This document shows positions 19,977 to 29,169 of a stretch of DNA of 64,000 nucleotides, piece by piece; positions within the stretch are counted from its first letter, which is position 1, and each line of letters opens with the position of its first letter. The DNA is taken from positions 372,001 through 436,000 of the forward strand of contig BGKB01000021.1 in the NCBI GenBank assembly GCA_003116975.1, in the 5' to 3' direction. Below the pieces are notes generated by a model, which saw only the letters and a list, made by a program, of their open reading frames with translations, ran no database searches and was not told where the DNA came from. The DNA is from Aurantiochytrium sp. KH105 (Eukaryota > Sar > Bigyra > Thraustochytrida > Thraustochytriidae). Both the position numbers and the translations under genes were made by a program.

Positions 19977-21098
19977 CTAAAGCTTAGAGACGGACTTCTT
20001 CTTATTGATGCGTCGGATAGACTCCGCGAGGAGAGCCGCCACGGAAAGCTGATGCACCTTGTTCGAGTACACCCAACTATTGACGCCTCGCACCGTCGAA
20101 GTCGCTAGCGGTACCGTGTTGACGCAGACCACCTCGATGAGCTCCGATTTCTCAATGCGCTCGTACGCGTTGCCGAGAAAGAGACCGTGCGTCGTGAAGG
20201 CAAAGACACGGCGCGCGCCAGCAAGCTTGAGCTTCTTGGCGGCGCGCGTGATCCGGCCCGCGCTGTCGACCATGTCGTCAAATATGATACAGTCGTGGCC
20301 CTCGACTTCGCCGACGAGCTCCATGCCTTCGAGCTCCTCTGCCGTCCAGTCCTGAATGTCGCCCTTTTTCGCGCCTTCCTTTTCCCAGCCGCGCTTCTTG
20401 GAATTGTGATCGACAATGATCGCAAGCGAAGAGTCAATCTTGCGTCGGATCAGCTTGTCACGGAAAATCTTGGCGCGCGCTGCGCCGTTGGCGTCCGGGG
20501 AAACAACAACGGGCTTGCGCAGGAACTTGGTCTCAAAGTAGGGAATTGCAAGGCTCGAAACATCAAGGTTGTCCACGGCCGTTCCGGGGCCAAACATGCC
20601 CATAATCTGCGAATGGTGCAGGTCCACGGCAATGACGTGGTCGACGCCGGCGACCTGGAGCATTTTTGCCACGTCCGCGGCACCAATCGGCGTGCGCGTG
20701 TCCTTGCCCTTGCGGGTCGACCGGCAGTATCCATAGTAGGGGATCACCGCCGTGATGCAGCGCGCCGACGATCGCCGCAGCGTCGTCACCATGAGAAGGA
20801 GCTCCATGAGGTTCTCGTTGACGGGCGGGCCGAGCGGCTGAATGACAAAGACGTCTTTGCCGCGCACATTGTCCAGGATGTTCACCGACACCTCGCCGTC
20901 TGCGAAGCGCTTCACCGTGGCCCGTCCCAGCTGCACGCCGAGGTGCATGGACACCTCGTTCGCGAGGTACCAGTTACCGTTGCCGNCGGCCTTCCCCGCG
21001 CCGGCGGGCCCCGCGCCGCCGCCGCCGCCGAGGACGACGTGCCCGCGCGCGGCGGCCTTCGCCGCCAGCCGGGCGGCCGCGGTCCTCATGGCCTGCAT
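19977..21098 (-). CDS. PRPS: Ribose-phosphate pyrophosphokinase (PRPP synthetase)
   Basis: 373 residues. It makes phosphoribosyl pyrophosphate from ribose-5-phosphate and ATP for purine, pyrimidine, His and Trp synthesis. Recognisable are GNGNWYLANEV, RFADGEVSVNI, VIQPLGPPVNENLMELLLM, the AVDLHHSQIMGMF loop and the PRPP-binding DDMVDSAGRITRAAKKL. The ATP-loop usually written YARQDRK is YCRSTRKGKD here, losing the Gln and Asp. The 'KKRGWEKEGAKKGD...' region is an insertion relative to classic enzymes. The Ala/Arg-rich N-terminus starting at 21098 could be an organellar presequence; an ATG at 21089 is an alternative. One ambiguous base (N) at 20986 leaves one codon unread. Confidence 0.92.
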   Translation of the reverse strand: MQAMRTAAARLAAKAAARGHVVLGGGGGAGPAGAGKAXGNGNWYLANEVSMHLGVQLGRATVKRFADGEVSVNILDNVRGKDVFVIQPLGPPVNENLMELLLMVTTLRRSSARCITAVIPYYGYCRSTRKGKDTRTPIGAADVAKMLQVAGVDHVIAVDLHHSQIMGMFGPGTAVDNLDVSSLAIPYFETKFLRKPVVVSPDANGAARAKIFRDKLIRRKIDSSLAIIVDHNSKKRGWEKEGAKKGDIQDWTAEELEGMELVGEVEGHDCIIFDDMVDSAGRITRAAKKLKLAGARRVFAFTTHGLFLGNAYERIEKSELIEVVCVNTVPLATSTVRGVNSWVYSNKVHQLSVAALLAESIRRINKKKSVSKL

Positions 21099-22057
21099 GG
21101 CGAACCGCCAATCCAGTCCAGCCCGATCCGATCCGATCCGCTCGGTCCCGTCCAGCCCCGCGCGCCGCAGGCCAGCCGCGCCTCCGCCGCTCGCCCGCGC
21201 CGCGCACGCACGCACGCACGCACGCACGCAGGCACGCACGCAGGCACGCAGCAGGCCTCCGCGCGGGATCCGTTCTGCCTCGCCTCGCCCGCCTCGCCGT
21301 CCTCCACGAGCGGCGAGGAGCGGCGGCGGCCAAGTGCCGGTTAACCCGCACTTGCCGCCGCGGCCCAAGTGCGGGTTAACCCGCGCTTGGCCGGGTAAGG
21401 CGCGGATTCCCAGCTTGCGGGCGGGCGCCCCGCCGCGCTCGCAAGCGGCACTTGCGCGCGCGCGGCGCAAGTGCGGAATGGCGCGGCGGCGCACTTGCGC
21501 GGCGGCGCGCATACACGGAGGTACGTCTGGCTGGGCCTAGTGGGTGGATAGTAAGGCGGAGGCGGGCAGCGTAGCAGACAGACTATGAACGAAGGAGGGC
21601 ACGGAGACCCGAGCAGACCCGACCCGGCCGACCAGACCGCCACCGCGAGCGAGGCTCCTCGCGCCGGCCGACGGCGAGCGGCTGCGGACGTGCGCGCGTG
21701 CAGCGAGGCCCGGCGAGGACGCGCGCGACGCCGCGCGACGCAGCGCAGCGCGGCGCAGCGCAGCGCAGCGCGGCGCAGCGCAGCGCAGCGAGAAGGGCGC
21801 AGGTCGAGGGTTTGAAATTGGGGCGCGAGATTTCCGTCGGCGCGGGCGACGTCGACGACGATAGCGAGGAGGACAGGGAGAAGAGGGGAGAGCAGAAGAG
21901 CACAGGAAAACGCGGCTTCCCCTGCCCACGAGGAGCGAGGCGAGCAGGCGTCCTGCCAGCCGGCCGGTCCAAGAGGTTGACACCGGAAGAGGATTACAGA
22001 GATTGATTGGGCCGCCGCCACGCGCGCGAATCATAATAGCGCAGCCGTAGCAGCAGC
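21099..22057. other. Divergent promoter region, PRPP synthetase / PEX3
   Basis: 959 bp, strongly GC-rich. It contains a (GCAC)n tract at 21203-21248, a cluster of CGCAAGT/GTTAAC elements at 21329-21500 and a CGCAG-rich tandem tract at 21730-21795. No gene is supported, although long low-complexity frames cross it. Confidence 0.6.
21329..21500. promoter_or_regulatory. Cluster of CAAGT elements, several with GGTTAACC ends
   Basis: Six or more CAAGT-type copies on both strands: GCCAAGTGCCGGTTAACC (21329, +), GCGGCAAGTGCGGGTTAAC (ending at 21340, -), GCCCAAGTGCGGGTTAACC (21363, +), a CAAGCGCGGGTTAAC copy (-), CCGCAAGCTGGGAATCCG (21401-21420, -) and GGCGCAAGTGCGGAATGG (21464, +). The last nearly repeats the GAPDH element. 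The two GTTAAC pairs form overlapping inverted repeats. The cluster lies 230 bp upstream of PRPP synthetase and 560 bp upstream of PEX3. Confidence 0.55.
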
Positions 22058-23932
22058 ATGTCGGACTACCTGGGCAGGACTTGGGACTTTCTCAAGTGGC
22101 ACAAGAAGAAGTTCATTGCGCTTGGTAGCGTGACGGCACTCGGCGTCGGCGGGTACTACTATGCGAAGCGTATGGTTCTCGATGGCATGCGGCAGGTCGA
22201 AGAACTCGGCCGAGGTCTGCAGGAGAAGATGATGGAAACGCAGTACCGCGAGTCAGAATTGGCACGCGTGCGCGCAGAGTGCGGAAGCATGATTTTGACC
22301 TTTGTCCCTCCCCTTCGCAACATGGTCAAGAAGCTCACAGATCCCAAGCCTGTCACAGAGAGACTCAAGGCCGTGCGGCTCAAGCGCAAGAACGAGGGCA
22401 TGCCGAGCGCCCAGGACGAGGAAGAAGTCATGCAGCTCTGGGACGAGCTCAAGGTCATCAGCCTCGCGCGCCTCATCGTATCGATTTATGCGCTCGGCCT
22501 TCTCAATTGTGTGCTCAGGATACAGCTTCACATCCTCGGCCGCTACGCTTTCGAGGAGGCAATCTCGCAGCGACGCGCAGAGGCCGCCGCCTCTAGCGAG
22601 ACTGCTGATGCCGCTGGCGTCAAGCAGCTCGAAGCCGGCGTCGAAGGCGCCGCGTCTGCCTCGCATGTTTCGGAGGAGAGCACTGGCCTTGTCTCGCAGC
22701 GCTTGCGCGAGTCCTTCCTCTTTAGTGGGAGCGATCACTTCATGAACTCGGGATCGGGCATGGAGACTATGCTTTACCATATCCAGGAAAGTATCCAGCG
22801 CGCCACAAAGGACTGGCATATGGGCACGGACGCCACGGTAAACCGATGGGATATTCTAAATATGATTGACAAGATCCGCGAAGAGGTCGAGGGCCGCGGC
22901 ACCGACGGTGCCGAGGGAGGCCTCCGCCTCTCGGAGGTCACCCGCTCCTGGATCGTCAAGTGCCTTGTGCCCGAGGATGAGGAGGGCGTCCTCTCGCCGG
23001 ATCCAGATCTCAATGACGAACAAAACGCCATGCTGCGGGACATGCTTGAAGAGACGCTCGACATGATTGAAAGCCCCAACTTTGCACTCTCTGCGGAGCA
23101 GACCTTTGACCGTCTCTTTGACGCGCTTCACAAGCTCGTGCAGAATCGTCCCTTTGAAGTCTATCGTCGCGGTGGTGCTGGTGGTGGCGCCAAGTCCACC
23201 ACCCCGAAGCCGGTCGCCAAAGACGCTGCACCTCAGGACACGACCGGCGGGGAAGGTGCTCAGACGTCTCCCTCTTCCTCGACGGAAAAGTCAGCCGACA
23301 CGCCCGCCACGGAGAACGACGAAGATAACGAGGACCGATTCTCGCTGACCAAGATTATTGTTAACCTCAAGGTTGCCTCGGGCCAGGTGCTCGAAGAAAA
23401 CGCTTTGCGCGCGCCGGGCACGCCACCCGCAGACGGCTTTGCGTCCGGCGACGAGGCCCCAGCGCCTCCACGGTCAGAATTCCAGCAAGCCCTGTCGCAA
23501 GTCCCTGCTCTTGATGATTTGTGCAATGCTGTCTTCCAGCAAGGCACTGACGAGGATTCTTCACTTGACGATCTCGGACTCGGGGCTCTCGGCCTCGGGG
23601 ACGGGGGCTTGGGCGGCCTGGCGAGTCTCCTGGGCGGCCTTGATGGTGGTGCCGGGGGCGACGGCGACATGAATGAGGCCGAGCTCATGAAGATGCTCAC
23701 ACAAGGACTCATGGGCGGTCCCGGAGGTCCTGGCGGCATTGGCGGCGGCTTTGGCTCTGGAAGCCCTAGCAGCGGCAGCGGCGGGATGGATGGCGACTTT
23801 AATGAGGCGCAGCTCATGCAAATGTTTCAAGCCATGGCTGCGCAAGGATTTGACCCCAACGCCACACCTGGCGGAGTGGCGAATAGCGGCAACAATACGA
23901 ATTCAGGAAAGACAACTACATTACAGAGTTAA
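22058..23932 (+). CDS. PEX3: Peroxisomal biogenesis factor 3 (PEX3) with long C-terminal extension
   Basis: 624 residues; PEX3 proteins are usually ~370-450. PEX3 anchors PEX19 at the peroxisome membrane and inserts peroxisomal membrane proteins. The N-terminus has the PEX3 pattern: a basic stretch (WHKKKF), a short membrane helix (IALGSVTALGVGGYYYAKR), then the cytosolic helical domain with LARLIVSIYALGLLNCVLRIQLHILGRY. Residues ~370-440 are Ser/Thr/Pro-rich linker. The last ~120 residues are Gly/Asp-rich and carry two similar helices, DMNEAELMKMLTQGLMGG and DFNEAQLMQMFQAMAAQGF. The tail is not part of PEX3 in other groups that I know. Confidence 0.88.
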   Translation: MSDYLGRTWDFLKWHKKKFIALGSVTALGVGGYYYAKRMVLDGMRQVEELGRGLQEKMMETQYRESELARVRAECGSMILTFVPPLRNMVKKLTDPKPVTERLKAVRLKRKNEGMPSAQDEEEVMQLWDELKVISLARLIVSIYALGLLNCVLRIQLHILGRYAFEEAISQRRAEAAASSETADAAGVKQLEAGVEGAASASHVSEESTGLVSQRLRESFLFSGSDHFMNSGSGMETMLYHIQESIQRATKDWHMGTDATVNRWDILNMIDKIREEVEGRGTDGAEGGLRLSEVTRSWIVKCLVPEDEEGVLSPDPDLNDEQNAMLRDMLEETLDMIESPNFALSAEQTFDRLFDALHKLVQNRPFEVYRRGGAGGGAKSTTPKPVAKDAAPQDTTGGEGAQTSPSSSTEKSADTPATENDEDNEDRFSLTKIIVNLKVASGQVLEENALRAPGTPPADGFASGDEAPAPPRSEFQQALSQVPALDDLCNAVFQQGTDEDSSLDDLGLGALGLGDGGLGGLASLLGGLDGGAGGDGDMNEAELMKMLTQGLMGGPGGPGGIGGGFGSGSPSSGSGGMDGDFNEAQLMQMFQAMAAQGFDPNATPGGVANSGNNTNSGKTTTLQS

Positions 23933-23975
23933 AGACACTGCACTGTCCACCACCACCAACAACCCATTTCTTCAC

Positions 23976-25394
23976 TTATTTCACCTTTTTCCCATCCTTT
24001 TGCGCAGGTTCCTCCTTGGTTGCGAGGGCCGTCACGCCCGTGACGACAATCGCCACACCTCCGAGGAACTTGACAAGCTGCATTGGCTTGAACGCAGAAA
24101 ATTCGTTGAAGACAACGCCGCCCCCCGACAGATTGGAAAGCAGAATCGATGCAGAGAAAAGCGGGACAACAAAGAGCGATGAGTGACGGCCGACACCACG
24201 GTTCAAAACCTGGGCCTGACTCACCGCGCATATTGCCAGCATACCGATCACCGGCAGGAGCAGCTGCGGGTGCGACTGAAGGCTCACCACCTTGAAGAGC
24301 TCGGTCATGAACTTGGCGCTCAGCGTTGTGAGGCCTCCAATCATGCCCGAAAGAACAGGGTATCCCGCACCAACAGCCTTTGTATCGCCCCGCCCGTTGG
24401 CCTCGCCCTGGTAAATATGGTTCGCGACGGCAACCATCGTCAGCACATATACGCCCAGGAACACAGGGACCACAGGACGCGACACCAGCTGCTCAAGGTC
24501 CCTCAACGTGTAGCTCGGCGACACCGAAGGACTCGACATGAGGGCGATGGCAATACCCACGCAAATGAGCGCCGTCGCCGAAACATCGAGGGCCGAGAGA
24601 CTCTCGTTGTGCAAGAGTGGCGCCAGCACGAGGTTCACGAGAAGCGTCATGGCGCCAAAGGGCGCGAGGAGACTCTGCGGGGCGAAACCGAACGAAATGA
24701 GATCAGTTAGGCCGGAGGCAGCAGACAGGGCGATGCCAATCACGTTAAGGCTCAGAGGGATACCCTCGACAAGTGCAGAGGCCTTGGCACCTTGGCCAGC
24801 CTCGTTTTGACCGAGGCGCTGCAAGTTGAGGCCTAAAGCGTTCATGCACGAGGCTGCAACGCTGAGGGAAATTCCAATAAGGATGGATCCGCTCAATCCT
24901 GTCCCAGCCTCTGCGGCATCGAGCGCAGGTTTCCCATCGCCAGACGAGAAAGTCGCGCTGGCCGTCGCCATTCGAATGAGCTCGAGCGCACCCAAGATAA
25001 AAAGTGGGAGACCGACTTTGATCCACATGGCGCCGTCGGCGTTTTGCAGTCCGCGGAGACGCTTCGCCGTGCTTTTCCAGCTCCGAGCCTCGCGCAGGCT
25101 GCGCTTTCTGCGGGCGCTGGCGCCAAAGCTCGCTGCGACAGAGCTCTTCTTGCGTTCGAGGTATGCCACCGAGTCCGCGGTTCGGATATCTCCGATGCCA
25201 AAGTCGCGGAGATGGGCGGTCTTCGCCGCTGTCGATGCCGTGCGCACGACGCTGTTCCTGTCCTTGTTATCGGCCTCCTCGCTCGACTCGCCGCCCGTGT
25301 CCTCCTCCACCTCGGACACGACGGGCTCGGCTTGCCAGCTCTTCGTTCTCGACCCGGAGCGGCCCCCTCCCAGCGAGGTTCTTCCGTGTGCCAT
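23976..25394 (-). CDS. NIPA-like magnesium transporter family protein
   Basis: 472 residues from the first plausible ATG (25394); the frame extends upstream only as Arg-rich low complexity. Residues ~1-130 are a hydrophilic, Ser/Glu-rich cytosolic N-terminus. About nine or ten hydrophobic helices follow, with the NIPA signature SGSILIGISLSVAASCMNALGLNLQRLGQNE and GFAPQSLLAPFGAMTLLVNLVLAPLL. The NIPA family belongs to the DMT superfamily; animal members move Mg2+ across plasma and endosomal membranes. The C-terminus ends in a Lys-rich tail. Its stop lies 43 bp from that of PEX3, so the two genes converge tightly. Substrate is inferred from the family. Confidence 0.8.
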   Translation of the reverse strand: MAHGRTSLGGGRSGSRTKSWQAEPVVSEVEEDTGGESSEEADNKDRNSVVRTASTAAKTAHLRDFGIGDIRTADSVAYLERKKSSVAASFGASARRKRSLREARSWKSTAKRLRGLQNADGAMWIKVGLPLFILGALELIRMATASATFSSGDGKPALDAAEAGTGLSGSILIGISLSVAASCMNALGLNLQRLGQNEAGQGAKASALVEGIPLSLNVIGIALSAASGLTDLISFGFAPQSLLAPFGAMTLLVNLVLAPLLHNESLSALDVSATALICVGIAIALMSSPSVSPSYTLRDLEQLVSRPVVPVFLGVYVLTMVAVANHIYQGEANGRGDTKAVGAGYPVLSGMIGGLTTLSAKFMTELFKVVSLQSHPQLLLPVIGMLAICAVSQAQVLNRGVGRHSSLFVVPLFSASILLSNLSGGGVVFNEFSAFKPMQLVKFLGGVAIVVTGVTALATKEEPAQKDGKKVK

Positions 25395-26249
25395 CAAGCG
25401 GCCTCTGCGGCCGCCCTCGCGTCTATCTCGCCCCGCGCCCCGCGCTCGCGATCCGCACGAACCCGCACGAGCCCGCCTCGCGCGCGTGCCCAACTTTTGC
25501 TTCGGTGTCTGCTGCTGCTGCTGTTCCTGCTGCTCATAATGCGCGTGCGTGCTCGCTCCGCTATTTCCTAGTGTTACTATGCAGGGCTCCTTCTCTCTCT
25601 CTCTCTCTGTCCGTGTGTGTAGTAATCACAGTCAATCATCGAAAAGTCATACTTCTCGCCAGCCACACCATAGACAGTGTCGGAGTGAATGATCTCATTC
25701 ATTTGCGGCGCGTGCACAGGCAACTTTTTATCAACATGCAACAGCCAGCAGATCGAACTAGGCCAGCATTGCACAGTCGGTAAATTTAGGGGGAGGACGA
25801 GGAGAACGAGGGGGAGAAAGAGGTGGCGCGAAAGGCATGCCTCGCTCGTGTCGAGCACTTTTTACCTTCCGCGATGTGAGACGGAAGAAAGAGAGGTAGG
25901 CCATGGGCACGTACGTACGTACGTATACTACCATGTGCGCCGACGAGGAGGAGGAGGAGGCGGACGAATTGACTCGACTCGACTGGTAGACAAGAATGCG
26001 CATAGATAAATAAGATGATCAAAAAGAATTTGCGGCAAGCTCGTGATGAGATGAGGTTGGTCGATAACAATGACGAGGACGCTGCATTGCATGCTAGCAG
26101 ACGATGCTCTTTACTTCTTCTTCTTCCCCAATTTTCCCTTGTCATCAATTCAACGCAACTCAACTCATCCCAAGCTTGGAGAATCAATGAGGACCAAAAA
26201 AGAAAGGAAAAGATCAAAATCGCGGGCCAGTCTTTGTCTTCATGTCATT
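25395..26249. other. Intergenic region
   Basis: 855 bp. It holds a CT-repeat (about 25590-25606), a GTAC/ACGT palindromic microsatellite at 25909-25924 and GAGGAG repeats near 25947. No gene is supported. Confidence 0.55.
25909..25924. repeat. (GTAC)n palindromic microsatellite
   Basis: Four GTAC units in a row, self-complementary. Short and probably neutral. Confidence 0.8.
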
Positions 26250-27578
26250 TTACGGGTTCTTTGGCGGGTCCGCTGCCACAGCAGAAGGCTCTGCAGCAGA
26301 CTCAGACTCTGCCGCGGAAGTCGATGATGACTTGGGGGCAGAGCCCGATGCCGGCGCTGATGACTCGGCGGCATCCGCCTGCGCTGCGGGTGGTGGCGCG
26401 TCCGGAGTCGCAGCTGGAGGAGCTGCCGGCGTCGGGGCCTCGGAAGAGGTGTTCGCGGCCTCCGCGCCGTCGGCCGCTGGTGGGGGCTTTTCCGCGGCCT
26501 TTGGTGCGGGCGCGGGCATGCGCGAGAGCGTATCCGTCAAAAGGTTGCGCTCCTCAATGAACTGCTGATCGGCATTGTCCGCATTAAGGTTCGCCAAGTA
26601 GGAAATAATTTTGTCCCTGTTGCGTGACAAGATCTGCGCCACGGGTTCGCTCTTGCGTGGATTGGCGACAAATACCTTAAAGACGTGAAAGGCCTCCATC
26701 TGGATGGCCGGACTCTTGACGCGCATCAGCGTCATGATGAGCTTGAGATTGTTGCGGTCGCTAATGTAGTTCATCATGACATTGTAGTTCTGGCGGTCCA
26801 AAAGAAGCTCGCCCAGCAGCTTGAGACTCTGGCGCTGCGTCACGTACTGATCCGACACGAGAAGCTTGTTGTACTTTGCGAAGAAATGATCGTAGTTGTC
26901 CACGAGGAACTTGTACACGGCCGGCTTGAGCTTGGGAATGGTGAGCACGTCGCGAAAGGTGGCAAAGGCGTCCGAGCTAATATCGAACGACTCGCACACG
27001 AGATATTGGTCGAAAAACTTGTCAAAGGCCCAGCAGCTCGGCTCAAAAAACTCGGCTGCCAGAAATTCGTACCGCAGACAGTCGCGCAGGAGCGAACCAC
27101 AGTGCAGGGCCACGCCAGAGTCCGCGAAAAGGTCTACCAGAAGGCGAATCACCTGCTGCGAGCGCGCGCGGAGGTACTTGGTCGCAAACTGGCCCAGATC
27201 TCCGTGGATCATGTACGAGAGAATGTGCACGGCATCATTGCGCGCCTCAAAGGGGAGAACGCCAAGGTTCTGGATCAGCGTGAGAGGCACGCCCTGCGTC
27301 TGCAGGCTCGTCGCGAGCTGAAGATTGTCTTCCCGCCGGGGCTGGTTTTCCGTCGTGCCGCACATCATCGATCGCACCTCCACCAGGCGCTTGCCCACGG
27401 TCTCGAGGTTCGTGTTGTCCTCTTGCGAGATCGTTGCCGCATTCCAGCTCGACGACAGCGGTGGCAGCTTCCCAGGCTCCAGAGGCCGCGTCAGCACCAT
27501 GCTCACGCTGCGGAGCGCCTCGACCAGCTGATTCGTCAGCTGCTGAGGCGACTTCTTCTTCTTGAACATGAACGCCAT
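26250..27578 (-). CDS. CAB39: MO25/CAB39 scaffold protein with Ala/Pro-rich tail
   Basis: 442 residues. MO25 proteins are helical-repeat scaffolds that activate STE20-family and LKB1 kinases. The first ~335 residues match the family closely: FKKKKSPQQL start, LPFEARNDAVHILSYMI, NYDHFFAKYNKLLVSDQYVTQRQSLKLLGELLLDRQN and MRVKSPAIQMEAFHVFKVFVANP. The remaining ~105 residues are a low-complexity Ala/Pro/Ser/Glu extension absent from typical ~340-residue MO25. Start at 27578 fits the conserved N-terminus. Four phased CGCAAG elements lie ~550 bp upstream. Expected roles: polarity, cytokinesis and kinase signalling. Confidence 0.95.
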   Translation of the reverse strand: MAFMFKKKKSPQQLTNQLVEALRSVSMVLTRPLEPGKLPPLSSSWNAATISQEDNTNLETVGKRLVEVRSMMCGTTENQPRREDNLQLATSLQTQGVPLTLIQNLGVLPFEARNDAVHILSYMIHGDLGQFATKYLRARSQQVIRLLVDLFADSGVALHCGSLLRDCLRYEFLAAEFFEPSCWAFDKFFDQYLVCESFDISSDAFATFRDVLTIPKLKPAVYKFLVDNYDHFFAKYNKLLVSDQYVTQRQSLKLLGELLLDRQNYNVMMNYISDRNNLKLIMTLMRVKSPAIQMEAFHVFKVFVANPRKSEPVAQILSRNRDKIISYLANLNADNADQQFIEERNLLTDTLSRMPAPAPKAAEKPPPAADGAEAANTSSEAPTPAAPPAATPDAPPPAAQADAAESSAPASGSAPKSSSTSAAESESAAEPSAVAADPPKNP

Positions 27579-28128
27579 TTTCTCTTCCCTTGCCTTGCAC
27601 GTAAGCCAGCCACCAAGGCCGGGCTACGCAGCTCTCGCTCCTGCTGTGCGCGACGAGCGAGCGTGCGACCGACGCCTCCGGGCTCCGTGCTTGCTTGCTG
27701 GCTTGCTGGCTTGCTTGCTCGCTAGCTAGCTAGCTCGCGTGCCGAGCTCGGCCTCTCGCGCACCGACGCGCGCGGAGCACTAAGAGGTCTGCCCGCGCGC
27801 GGGCGCGGAGAGAGAGAGGGAGAGAGAGCTGCTCGGGCGTCGTCGGCGCAGCGGTGCGTGGCGCAGCGCGTTCTCGACGTCGCCGCCGGCGCGCTTCTCC
27901 GGCTTCCTCGCCTCGGCTCTCGCGCCCGCGCGGCTCCGCGGCGAAGCGGGCCGGGAGGGAGGGAGGGAGGGAGGGAGGGGGCAGCGAGGAGGGGGGAGGG
28001 AGGGAAGGTCGCGGGCGCGCGCGCGCTAGGCCGCGAGCGGCGCCGGAGCGAGACCGAAGGCGCTGCGCTGCGGCGGGCCGAGGATCAGGATTAGGCTGCC
28101 GCAGGCGGGCGGTGGTCGCCAAGCCGGA

Positions 28129-28212
28129 CCGCAAGTCGGGTATGCGGGCTCCGCAAGTAGGCTATTGGCGGCCCCGCAAGGGACGTATTTGCACCGCAAG
28201 TGCAGTATTCGG
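28129..28212 (+). promoter_or_regulatory. Array of four phased CGCAAG elements upstream of MO25
   Basis: CCGCAAGTCGGGTATGCGG (28129), CCGCAAGTAGGCTATTGG (28151), CCGCAAGGGACGTATTTG (28174) and CCGCAAGTGCAGTATTCGG (28194) all lie on the plus strand, 22, 23 and 20 bp apart, about two helical turns. The CCGCAAG core and TAT at +8 to +10 after it are kept while the four bases between vary. The array points away from the minus-strand MO25 gene. Confidence 0.65.
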
Positions 28213-28872
28213 CCCCAAACCTACAGTATCCGTTCCAAATGTTCTGAATGTCTCAATAGGAGATCAGCGTTGTCGGCGCTTCAAAGGTTCTGAAGGCAGT
28301 AGAAGTTCTCAACGGATAGACGGAGCTTTCGATGAGTGAAAAGTATGGGCGCCCCGGCCGTGGAGGAAAAGACGAGGCCCCGAGGAAGGAAATTTTTAGG
28401 TGGGAGAGGACGCAGCGGGGAAGCTGCCTTCTTCCTATTCTGCCTTCGATTTCCGAGTGTTTGGACTAAAAAGTGAAGCGAGTGGCCGCCAACATCAGGG
28501 TTAGTATAGTAATTCGTTTGGGGAAAAGAAAAAAGCGTAAATGCGTTGAGCTGGCTAATTTTAAAGTGCGTGTACACTCGCATGCGCTCACGCCTTGAAC
28601 GAATCGAGATTGAAGGAGCCGAGGATACCCCTTCTCTACCCGTTTTCTCTGTTCGACATTTGTGTGCGTTCATGCGAGATCATCCAAGGGCATTGCGCCT
28701 CGATTCCCTCGTTCGCCTAAAGCTGCGGTTTAGGGCAATCAGGCAAGCAAGACACAAGTTCAAAGCTCTTGAAAGCGAAACAAACGAAAGCTAAGCAAAC
28801 TGAAAGCGAAGCAAAGCCGGCTTGAAGTGCGAAAGAGCAGGCGAGCTCGCAGGGGGGTTAACGCGTCAAGAG

Positions 28873-28991
28873 GTGTGTGCGTGTGCAAACTTTGATCGCA
28901 CGACGCACGAGGGCGGGCGCCCACCAGCCGAAGTCAGAGCGCGAGGTGCAAGCAAGCTAACTTTCTCTGTCTCGGTCGATCCCGTTCCTAG
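28873..28991 (+). other. Possible leader intron of the MBL/CNB gene
   Basis: Donor-like GAG|GTGTGT at 28873, branch-like GCTAAC at 28956-28961, a pyrimidine tract and a TAG acceptor at 28991, 179 bp before the ATG at 29170. Signals are fair, not strong; no transcript evidence. Confidence 0.3.
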
Positions 28992-29169
28992 GCCTGTCTT
29001 GATCGTCACACCACGCCAGTGGCGGTGTGCAAGAGCAAGAGCAAGAGCTAGAGCTCCAGGCGACGCGGGCAAAAAGAAAGCAGAAAGACCTGTTCACCGG
29101 TAGCTCCGACGTGTCTCACATCAGCTTTGACTTCTACGTCAGCACTCTTTTTGCGTTGTCGCGCTCACC

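Larger units (their letters stand above)
27579..29169. other. Divergent intergenic region between MO25 and the MBL/CNB gene
   Basis: 1.59 kb. A (GCTTGCTG)n tract occurs near 27692-27735 and GGGA repeats near 27955-27975. The promoter-element array is at 28129-28212. From ~28730 the sequence is AAAGC-rich, resembling the GAPDH leader. A possible leader intron for the gene at 29170 spans 28873-28991. No coding gene is supported. Confidence 0.55.

Noticed and set aside
20187-21344. 385-codon plus-strand ORF antisense to PRPP synthetase
   Set aside because: Antisense shadow; ends in Arg/Ala low complexity and contains the N.
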